Positions 7,944 through 16,100 of a stretch of DNA of 19,566 bases are shown in pieces. Positions within the stretch are counted from its first letter, which is position 1, and the number at the start of each line of letters is the position of its first letter. The notes under the pieces were generated by a model. It was not told the origin of the DNA and did no database searches. It was given only the letters and a program-made list of their open reading frames with translations. A program made the position numbers and the translations under genes. The stretch comes from UBA6059 sp964351595 (GTDB lineage: Bacteria; Bacteroidota; Bacteroidia; Cytophagales; Cyclobacteriaceae). The stretch is from NCBI GenBank assembly GCA_964351595.1, contig CAYGOT010000089.1:1-19566 (forward strand), given 5' to 3'.

Positions 7944-8864
7944 TTGAAAGTAAGTATCATCACGCCTACCTATAATCGGGCCGATCAACTTCATTTTTAT
8001 CTGGATGCCCTGGCTAATCAAACCTGGGAGGATTTTGAATTGATCCTGGTCAACGATGGGTCAACGGATCATACCAGGGAGGTGATTGATCAATTGAAGG
8101 CAAGTTCGGTTTATGCCTTTTCTATCAAGCCTTTTCATATCAAGAACGCTGGGAGGTCTGGTGCAAGAAACTTTGGTGCTAAACACGCTTTACGGGAGGT
8201 GTTTGTGTTCTATGATGATGACACCCGACCAAATCCAGATTCATTAAGCAGGCATGTGGCTTATCATCAAGCACGCAAAAATCATATTTTAGGTGGGCCA
8301 TACGTTTATGATCGTAACAAAATAGTTTCCGGTTTTCAGGCTTTTAGGGTGGAGATGGAAGATAAGTGGTACGATCTGGAGGCTGGTATTGTGCCAGTAC
8401 CTTCTTTACGGATCAACGGCGGGAATTTTTCCATAGAGAAGCGCTTATTTGCACAAGTAGGGGGCTTCAATGAACAATTGAAAGACAAGGAGGATTTTTT
8501 GCTAGCCTATCAGGCTGTCAAGTATCACAACAGTCAAGTCTTCCTCGATCCGTCTACATGGGTTTACCATGATGATTTTAAGTCTTACAATGAATACATC
8601 AATCGCCTGACTGCAACCACAGCAGAAGAGCAGAAATTGCTAGGTATTGAAACCGCTATTCTTGAGTTTCAGCCGCAACGTTTCAAAAAAGGGCGGTTTG
8701 GCCCGGTAAGAAGCATGCTGAATAAAACTTTGTGTTTAGGTTCGGTCCGCCGGCTCCTTAGCTCAAAAGCTGTTGAAAAGTGGGTGCCCAGAAAGATCCA
8801 ATATAAAATTTTTGATTTAGCAATTACTGCCCACCGTGACAGTCAGATGTCAATTGATGAATAG
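7944..8864 (+). CDS. Glycosyltransferase family 2, TTG start
   Basis: A 306-residue GT-A transferase beginning KVSIITPTYNRADQL (2-16), with LVNDGSTDHT (35-44), NAGRSGARNFGA (68-79) and FYDDDTRPNPDSL (89-101) for the metal site. GGNFSIEKRLFAQVGGFNE and LKDKEDFLLAYQ fit the acceptor loop and catalytic base. The TTG at 7944 is forced: the in-frame TAA of the preceding gene ends only three bases earlier, and the fold starts at residue 2. The gene is therefore tightly linked to the FkbM gene before it. After it comes a 74-base spacer with no clear signal. The sugar is not predictable. Confidence 0.88.
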   Translation: MKVSIITPTYNRADQLHFYLDALANQTWEDFELILVNDGSTDHTREVIDQLKASSVYAFSIKPFHIKNAGRSGARNFGAKHALREVFVFYDDDTRPNPDSLSRHVAYHQARKNHILGGPYVYDRNKIVSGFQAFRVEMEDKWYDLEAGIVPVPSLRINGGNFSIEKRLFAQVGGFNEQLKDKEDFLLAYQAVKYHNSQVFLDPSTWVYHDDFKSYNEYINRLTATTAEEQKLLGIETAILEFQPQRFKKGRFGPVRSMLNKTLCLGSVRRLLSSKAVEKWVPRKIQYKIFDLAITAHRDSQMSIDE

Positions 8865-8938
8865 CTCGATATTGGTGCTCTTAATCATGGGTTGACGTAA
8901 ATTGCCTGGTATATCGTGTTACATCAGCAAAAATCGTA

Positions 8939-9808
8939 GTGAAACGTCTTGTTTTTAGAGGATTAAGAAAATTGGGGCTGCTTGGTAAACTTAATATCCA
9001 GGCGACAATCCGGAGAAATCGTCATGTTTTTCATGTGCCGATCAAAGGAGAGGTAGGCTTGGACCATGTTTTGTCTATCGAAGAAAAGTGGACGGACCCA
9101 TTGTTGAAAAATTTAGTATCAGAAGAAGTGCAGGGCAGTTTTGTGGATGTAGGGGTGAACATAGGTCAGACGTTGCTGAAATTGAAGAGTTTGCATCCGG
9201 AGGTCAAATATGTAGGTTTTGAGCCTAATCCAGTTTGTGGGCACTTTGTGGATCAGCTAATTACTTTGAACAATTTACAGGATGTTGAAATATTTCCAGT
9301 AGGGTTGAGTCATGCGTCTGGTCTGAAAAAGTTGAAGATATTCAGCGATTCAAATACGGATGGTACCGCTTCAATTGTCGAGGGTTTCCGAAAGGAAGAA
9401 AATGTGGTGAAGGAGGTCAATGTCCCCGCCTTCAATTTTTCAGATATCTCAATCGATCCTGCCTTCAAAATTAGATTTCTAAAGATTGATGTGGAGGGTG
9501 GAGAATTGGATGTTATCGAAGGTTTAATTGATCAGATCAATAAAGACCAGCCTATGATAGCTGTTGAGATTTTACCTACTTATGGAAGTAAAGATTCCAT
9601 GCGTGTTAAGCGTCAGGAAAGATTAGTCGAATTGATTACCGAATGTGGGTATGCTATCTTTCGAATTGAAAAATTGAATGGCCAATACAATCAATTACTA
9701 CCTATTGAGGTTATTGAAAATGAAGAAGACCTGGAGGCGTGCGACTACTTAATAATTCATATGGACCATGTTCCTCAGGTCTTAAAGAAAATGACGCATT
9801 ATAATTGA
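8939..9808 (+). CDS. FkbM-family SAM-dependent methyltransferase (second copy), GTG start
   Basis: A 289-residue FkbM-type methyltransferase: FVDVGVNIGQTLL (68-80), YVGFEPNPVC (91-100), and LKIDVEGGELDVIEGL (181-196), followed by QPMIAVEILPTYG. The motif set matches the first FkbM protein, but the sequences diverge elsewhere, so these are distinct genes rather than a recent duplication. No ATG or TTG lies in frame between the upstream stop (TAA 8882-8884) and GTG 8939, so I accept GTG. The stop codon overlaps the next start (TTGA, 9805-9808). Probably O-methylates a sugar in the same glycan. Confidence 0.85.
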   Translation: MKRLVFRGLRKLGLLGKLNIQATIRRNRHVFHVPIKGEVGLDHVLSIEEKWTDPLLKNLVSEEVQGSFVDVGVNIGQTLLKLKSLHPEVKYVGFEPNPVCGHFVDQLITLNNLQDVEIFPVGLSHASGLKKLKIFSDSNTDGTASIVEGFRKEENVVKEVNVPAFNFSDISIDPAFKIRFLKIDVEGGELDVIEGLIDQINKDQPMIAVEILPTYGSKDSMRVKRQERLVELITECGYAIFRIEKLNGQYNQLLPIEVIENEEDLEACDYLIIHMDHVPQVLKKMTHYN

Positions 9809-10878
9809 GAACAGACTTGAGTATTGTCAGTACTTTTCTAATTATTTCCCCAGAGCCTTGGTGCGGACTTAAAGTTTCTAAGCACCACTATGCGAAACAA
9901 CTTCATGAAAGGGGATATAAAGTATATTATTTGGGCCCAAACCAACTAGAAAAATATCATGATCAGGGGGTTACTATTTTAGCTAATCGAGACGCTTTAT
10001 CTGGCATCCGATTCATGCCACGATGGGCGCAGTACTTCTTTCTCAAATGGCAATGGCAACAGATCGTTGAGCTAAATCATTTGCCAGCCATAGATGTTGT
10101 GTGGTCTTTTGATCCATCCCGGCTATACGATTTCAGGATATTTAAGCAAGCCAAGCACCGCATCTTACATTTGGTGGACTACAATCAGTGGTTCCAGGGT
10201 CCGATTGCTGCTAAAACTGCTAATCTCTGCATTGGAGTATCTGACTACATCGTTGATCGGTTCAAGCCATACAATTCCAATGTAATCAAAGTATCGCATG
10301 GCTTCCATGGTCGTGAATCAGCTCCAAAACCGGTAGCTCTACCTGGTCAGCAGCATGTCAAAGCCATTTATATTGGAAATTTGGATATCAGATACCTAGA
10401 TTGGAACATTATACAGGAAGTCGCTCAGGAAAATGTGGAAGTGGATTTTATTTTCCTTGGGAAACATGACTCAGGGATCAATGAAACTTTCGAACGTCTG
10501 ATGGAACGCAAGAATTGCCATCACCTGACTCAAAGACTACCCGAAGAGGTTTCGGGTTTTCTTGCTGCGGCCGATATTTGTTTACTCGCCTATCGGTCAG
10601 ACGAATTCCCAGAGCAATTGGCAAATCCACATAAGATGTTGGAATACCTAGGGGCAGGTAAGACCATAGTTTCAACCTATTGTCATGAGTATTGCGATTT
10701 TGAAGGAATAAATATGTCTTTAAAAAATGATCAGTTTTCCGAGCTATTCAAGCAAGTGGTAAGTGAATTGGAAGAACAAAATACTTCGAAACTTCGAAAG
10801 ATCAGACAGGATCAGGCCAATGCAAATACGTATAGTTCAAAAGTAGATCGGGTTCTAAAGGCTATTGGGCATGTCTGA
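9805..10878 (+). CDS. Glycosyltransferase, GT-B fold (GT1/GT4-like), TTG start
   Basis: A 357-residue GT-B protein related to TuaH-like and other Glyco_trans_4-type enzymes. The N-terminal domain has IISPEPWCGLKVSKHHYAKQL and RGYKVYYLGP. WSFDPSRLYDF and LHLVDYNQWF resemble the D-xx-D-Y segments of this group, and the C-terminal domain has IYIGNLD, FLAAADICLLAY and NPHKMLEYLGAGKTIVST (275-292), whose K-xxE-Y-xA-G-xP/K-I pattern binds the nucleotide sugar. An in-frame TAA at 9802-9804 directly precedes TTG 9805, so an ATG start is impossible; TTG 9817 is the only nearby alternative. The end overlaps the next gene by a few codons. Confidence 0.82.
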   Translation: MRTDLSIVSTFLIISPEPWCGLKVSKHHYAKQLHERGYKVYYLGPNQLEKYHDQGVTILANRDALSGIRFMPRWAQYFFLKWQWQQIVELNHLPAIDVVWSFDPSRLYDFRIFKQAKHRILHLVDYNQWFQGPIAAKTANLCIGVSDYIVDRFKPYNSNVIKVSHGFHGRESAPKPVALPGQQHVKAIYIGNLDIRYLDWNIIQEVAQENVEVDFIFLGKHDSGINETFERLMERKNCHHLTQRLPEEVSGFLAAADICLLAYRSDEFPEQLANPHKMLEYLGAGKTIVSTYCHEYCDFEGINMSLKNDQFSELFKQVVSELEEQNTSKLRKIRQDQANANTYSSKVDRVLKAIGHV

Positions 10879-11692
10879 AACAGTCCCTTTTGTGTCCATT
10901 ATCATGCCTGCATATAATGCTGAATTATATTTGGAAGCTGCAATCAATTCTGTGATTGCCCAGGACCATGAAAGGTGGGAACTGTTAGTGATCAATGATG
11001 GCAGTACCGACCGAACGAGTGAAGTAGTGGCGAACTTCAATGACAAAAGAATCCAATACTTTGAACAAGAAAATCAAGGGGTAAGTGCAGCTCGTAACAA
11101 AGGATTGAAAGTAATGAAAGGGGATTTCTTCTGTTTCCTCGATGCTGATGATATCTTTCCACAAGAGAGTATATCATCAAGGTTAATTGAGTTCAAAAGA
11201 GATCGGGAACTTCATTTTGTGGATGGGAAAGTGATTTACACGAACATGCAACTTGTTCCTACGGGTAAAAAATATGTACCGAGCTATTCGGGAGTCCCAT
11301 TTCGGGAATTGTTACGATTAAATCCCCATTGTTTTTTCGGTAATACTTGGATGGTCAAGAACGAGTTGGAGATTAGCTATCAATTTCAGGAGGATATGAC
11401 CCATTCGGAGGATATCTATTTTTATCTGACCATCAGTCAGGGCAGGAAGTATGGTTTCACCAAAAAGTCAGTACTAATATATCGCAATCAGCCTTATTCA
11501 GCAATGTCGAATCTTCATGGTCTGGAAAAAGGTTATCTGCATTTGATAACGAAAGCAAGTAGGCGATTCCCGGAAGAAAATCTAACCCACCTAAAATGGA
11601 GAATCACTAGGATCATGTTGGCATCCTGGCTTAAAATTGGAAAAAACCCGATTCGGGGAATTCTGTCAGTTGTTAAAATTGGATTGGCGTGA
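10871..11692 (+). CDS. Glycosyltransferase family 2
   Basis: A 273-residue inverting GT-A transferase: VSIIMPAYNAELYLEAAI (8-25), VINDGSTDRTSE (40-51), NQGVSAARNKGL (68-79) and FCFLDADDIFPQESI (87-101). HCFFGNTWMVKN and MTHSEDIYFYL occupy the acceptor-loop and catalytic-base positions. The ATG at 10871 overlaps the previous gene by eight bases; an in-frame TTG at 10865 would add two residues. The stop forms a GTGA overlap with the next glycosyltransferase at 11689. It is somewhat shorter than the other GT2 proteins here, lacking the long helical tail. Specificity is unknown. Confidence 0.9.
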   Translation: MSETVPFVSIIMPAYNAELYLEAAINSVIAQDHERWELLVINDGSTDRTSEVVANFNDKRIQYFEQENQGVSAARNKGLKVMKGDFFCFLDADDIFPQESISSRLIEFKRDRELHFVDGKVIYTNMQLVPTGKKYVPSYSGVPFRELLRLNPHCFFGNTWMVKNELEISYQFQEDMTHSEDIYFYLTISQGRKYGFTKKSVLIYRNQPYSAMSNLHGLEKGYLHLITKASRRFPEENLTHLKWRITRIMLASWLKIGKNPIRGILSVVKIGLA

Positions 11693-13011
11693 AGGAAAAA
11701 GCAACCCTGGTGTTGATCTATAATAGTTTCATGGATCCATTGTTTCAGAATTTGATGTTAGAATACATCAAGACCTTGTCACAAAACCGGGGAATTTCTT
11801 TTCATCTCATCACTTTCGAACAAGATCGATATGATATCTCGGTGGAAGCGTAACGAAAGATGAAAGTAGTGTTATGCAGGTTATGTAAGGGATGGCCTGC
11901 TCTGTCGGTTGNNNNNNNNNNCGAACCATATCGATATGATCTCTCGGTGGAAGACAAACGAAAGATCAAATTAGAATTATTGAAGTATAGAATTCAATGG
12001 CATCCGCTTAAGTTTCACACGGGAAGGGCTTTGTTACTTAATAAGCTTTGGGATTTTATGCAGTCTTTTTACAAGATTATACAGGTGCGAATTAAGTACA
12101 ATACGTCGATTATCTTAGCTTTTGCAAATTTGTCTGCTGCTATTAGCATTATTTTCAAACGACTACTTCGCGTAAAATTGATCATCTATTCCTATGAGCC
12201 CCACAGTGATTTTATGGCCGATTTCGGTTATTGGAGTAGGAGTGGAATGAAATATAAATTGTTATATCGATTAGAAACTGCTGCTGGCAAAGGTGCCGAT
12301 TATATATTGACCGGTACACAATACATGGTAGACCATTTGGTATCCAAAGGAGTTAAAGCAGAGGTGTTTCGTGCTCCTACAGCCGTCAATAGTGAGCATT
12401 TTTATTTCGATTCCGAGCAAAGACAGATTCTGCGTGAGGAAAATAAATGGGCAGATAGACCAGTCTTTATCTACGTAGGCAAGTTCGGAGGTTTGTATTA
12501 TGATCTGGAAATTCCTGAGTTTTTGAATAAGATCAAGCAGCACATGAAAGATGCATTTTTTATTGTGCTGACGCCAAATAACAATGAAGAAATTCAAGGC
12601 AGGTTTCTGAGGTTTCTTTCGAAAGAAGATTTCTTCATCTACTACACCAAAACCCAGGCAGAGACGCGAGCTTATCTATCTTGTGCAGATATGGGAATTA
12701 GTGGGATACCTCCAGCACCTTCTCAGAAATACAGGTCTCCGACCAAGGTCGCAGAATACCTACTTTGTGGTCTCCCGTATATCACGGCTGAAGGCGTGTC
12801 AGAAGATGACCTTTATGCTAGGAATGAGGACGTTGGTGTGGTGGTATCAAGTTTCAATGTGGAACCGTCGAAGCAGGTACTACATGAAATAAGTCGGTTA
12901 CTCGGTGAGTCTGCTGATGATCTGCGAGAACGGTGTAGAAGAGTCGGATTGAATTATCGTTCAAAAGACAGAGTAGATGAAGTCCTGAATCAAATCTACC
13001 GCAAAATCTGA
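11689..13011 (+). CDS. Glycosyltransferase family 4 (GT-B), one gene split by a misjoined assembly gap, GTG start
   Basis: I read this as one GT4 enzyme of about 405 residues. The 5' part starts at GTG 11689 (GTGA overlap with the previous stop) and encodes ATLVLIYNSFMDPLFQNLM up to ITFEQDRYD, then meets a TAA at 11851-11853. After the Ns the same frame resumes as EPYRYDLSVEDKRKIK and runs to 13011. The sequence before the gap repeats the sequence after it with growing numbers of substitutions (offset 105 bases, 35 codons), so the stop is most likely a contig-end error. The C-terminal half has YVGKFGG (from 12472), LSCADMGISGIPPAPS and SPTKVAEYLLCGLPYI (12736-12783), the nucleotide-sugar site of GT4 enzymes. 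Last gene of the glycan cluster. Confidence 0.75.
11817..11911 (+). repeat. Low-fidelity duplicate of the sequence at 11922-12016, at a contig end
   Basis: The block 11817-11865 matches 11922-11970 at 42 of 49 positions without indels. Further right, up to the Ns, the match decays but stays in register (for example TTAT and ATGGC shared at the same offset of 105). A decay pattern of substitutions only, ending exactly at a gap, is what a poor-quality read end gives, not a biological repeat. It introduces the apparent TAA at 11851-11853. Confidence 0.75.
11912..11921. other. Assembly gap of 10 Ns inside the last glycosyltransferase
   Basis: Ten Ns join two contigs whose ends carry the same 95 or so bases, so the true gap is negative (an undetected overlap). 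Removing 11817-11921 restores one continuous reading frame. Confidence 0.9.
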
Positions 13012-13077
13012 CTTATGGAGAGAATAACTGACTCCTCTGCACTAATATTTTATCATGCATAATTCAAAACATTTACC

Positions 13078-13110
13078 TTTATATTAATTATTATAAGTCA
13101 TATAAATTCG
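13078..13110 (+). promoter_or_regulatory. Candidate promoter of the giant PKD gene in an AT-rich spacer
   Basis: The 116-base spacer 13012-13127 is very AT-rich and separates the glycan cluster from the surface-protein gene. TAAATTCG at 13103-13110 is one mismatch from the Bacteroidota -7 element TAnnTTTG. A TTTA at 13078-13081, 21 bases upstream, could stand in for the -33 TTTG. The predicted start would give a leader of about 10-15 bases before TTG 13128. No terminator hairpin for the upstream cluster is evident here. Confidence 0.3.
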
Positions 13111-13127
13111 TTGAATTATACAATAAA

Positions 13128-16100
13128 TTGAAAGCACTCTTTACTTTCTTGGCACTCTCGCTGTCGTTGTGTCACTCTTGGGCACAAACGGTTAGTTTCT
13201 CTACGGATGCATCAGTATGTCGGGATCAAAACCTTGTTATTTCGAATGCAAGTACGGGTGCCACAAGCTACGAATGGGACTTTTGCGCGGGAGATCTAGG
13301 AGATACACCTTCGGCAACAAATGTATTCAGTAGTAGTGCTATTGGGAACACTAGTCAATTGACATTAGTCAAAGATGGTGACAATTTCTATGGTTTTTCA
13401 GTAGATCGAACTTCAAAGAAGCTTTTCAGATTGAATTATGGAACTTCGATAGATGAGTCTTCACCCACTTTGACGGATATGGGAGTGGTTGACAATAGTA
13501 TGAGTCAGCCTTTTGCCATAGAAATGGTTGAAGAAAGTGGAACCTGGTATGCATTTGTAACCGATGCCGTTGGTTCAGGTTTGTACCGATGGACATTCAA
13601 TTCAGGATTGACATCAACTGATATCACCTCAGAAGAGATAGTTCTTACATCTGGTTTCTTGAATACACCCAGAAGTGTGGAGATCGTCGATCAAGGATCC
13701 AATAAAGTAGTCTTCGTAGGAAACTTTACAAATCCAGGAAGTATTACTCGTTTGTCTTTCGATTCTTACTCAGCTGACACTACATCCACGGCCCATATGT
13801 CTTTGACAGGAATCAATGGCTTGGCCGACATCAGTGTAGTATACGATAGCCCCAACTGGTATGCCATTGCTACATCCTTCAATAACAATAAAGTGTTCCT
13901 TCTGGACTTTGAGGTCGATCTGACAATGTCGCCAACAATAACCGATTTGACCACTGTTGCTGCTAGCCTACCGGCAGGAGCCGAATTACACATGGAAGCA
14001 GGTGAACGTTATGGCTTTGTTCAGGAATTTAGCAGTGGCAATTTGAATAGGATCAGGTTCAACTCAGACTGGACGGTAAATACCGCGGGATTATTGGTCA
14101 ATTCTGGAACCATAAACAATTGGGGGCTAAAAGTGCTGAAGGACAACAGTGATTGGCGTGGATTTACGATTGGTCTAAGTGATAGGGTAGAGCGTTATAC
14201 TTTTCCTGAGACTTGCGCAACAACTGCTATTTCCACAGAAGCAACGCCTACTGGCATTTTCTATTCAGCAGATGGCGATTATGTGATTCAACTGACGGCA
14301 ATCAATTCAATTGGGAATTTCGCTCAAAGCTTCCAAGGAATCACGGTATTGGCCAGTACTGCTCCTGATGCTTCATTCTCAACAAGTAATGAAAGGTGTG
14401 TTAGCTTATCTAATACTTTTATTGCTAACACTCCTGGATTGACATATAACTGGGACTTTGATGGCTATGGTGTTGGCAATTCACAGGAAGAATCATTTCA
14501 ATTCCCAACGCCCGGCGATAAAACAGTTACATTGACAGTGGATAATGGTACTTGTACCAATAGTTCCTCTGTCGATATCACTATTTACGAAGAGGTGAGT
14601 TTGTCAGATCCCTCATTTACAGTAATTGGTGACCTATGTTCCAACAATGAATTATTATTTCAGAACAACACTGTTGAAACCGATATCGAAGATGTTATAG
14701 GTTATATCTGGGATTTAAATGGCATCTCTATCACTGATGCAAACCCAACACTTACATTTACCAATTCAGGATCAAAATCAGTGGGCTTACAGGCTTATAT
14801 CCCAGGTTGTACCACCAGTATTGACTACCAAATATTGGATGTGGATACTGGACCCGAGGTTACCTATGATTTCAACAATAATTGTGAAGTAGGCTCCATT
14901 ATACAACTCAGTAGCCAGGTTATAGGAGATGGTATCGATACTTATACCTGGGATTTTGGGGATGGGACAGCAACTTCTTCACTTATCAATCCAACACATC
15001 AGTTTCTAGCAGAAGGTTCTTATAACACAACCCTAGTAGTTTCTAATAATTTGGAATGTTCAACAACTTCCTCGCAACACATCATTGTCACCAATGATCC
15101 TAGGGTCGAAATGGTGCTTCCGAGCTCCACAGAGAATGTCCCTGCTACATTTAGCACTAACAACTTAATAGCCGAAGATGAAGCTGTCGCTTGGGACTGG
15201 ACTTTTGATAACCTCGGCAGCTCAACAGAACAAAACCCAGATTTTATATTCCCTTCTGCTGGAGAATATTTGATTCAACTTGAGGTGACCACATTCCAAG
15301 GGTGTAGCTATCTCTTGACAGAAACACTGATCGTATCAGACGCGGTATGTCCCTCAGCATCTTTCGAAACTGACCTATCAGTCTGTATCGGAGAAAACCT
15401 TTCATTGAACAATTCCTCTGTTAATGCAACTAGTTATCAATGGGACTTCTGTTCTGGTGATCTAGCTAATACACCAACTGTTCAGAACATTTTGAACAAC
15501 TCGTCCCTTGGTAGTACCAGTCAATTAACCGTTGTACAAGATGGTGATCTTTTTTATGGCTTTATTATCGATAGAACCTCTAAAAAACTATTCAGACTTA
15601 ATTTTAATACTTCCTTAGATGAACCCACCCCATTACTTGTAGATATGGGTGTCGTAGACAATGCTATATCTCAGCCATTTGCTATTGAATTAGTTGAGGA
15701 GAATGACACATGGATAGCATTCGTTACTGATGCTGGATCCTCCAGACTTTACCGATGGACTTTCAATGTAGGGTTGACATCAACTGATATCACCTCGGAA
15801 GAGATTGTGGTTACATCAGGTTTCTTGAATACACCCAGAAGTGTGGAGATCGTCGACCAAGGAGCCAATAAAGTGGTGTTCGTTGGAAACTATACAAATC
15901 CAGGAAGTATGACACGATTGTCTTTCGGTTCTTACGCAGCTGATACTACATCTACGGCAAACATCCCAATAGCAGGCTCGGACGGATTAGGAGATATTGA
16001 TATAACTTATGATTGCCCAAACTGGTATGGGATTGCCTCTTCTTTCAATAACAACAAAGTCTTCAAATTGGAATTTGAGGACGATCTGAGTTCATTATCC

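Noticed and set aside
11860..11911. ATG 11860 as the start of a separate glycosyltransferase
   Set aside because: It lies in the degraded duplicate contig end, and its first 17 residues do not fit a GT4 N-terminus; GTG 11689 supplies the proper opening strand.
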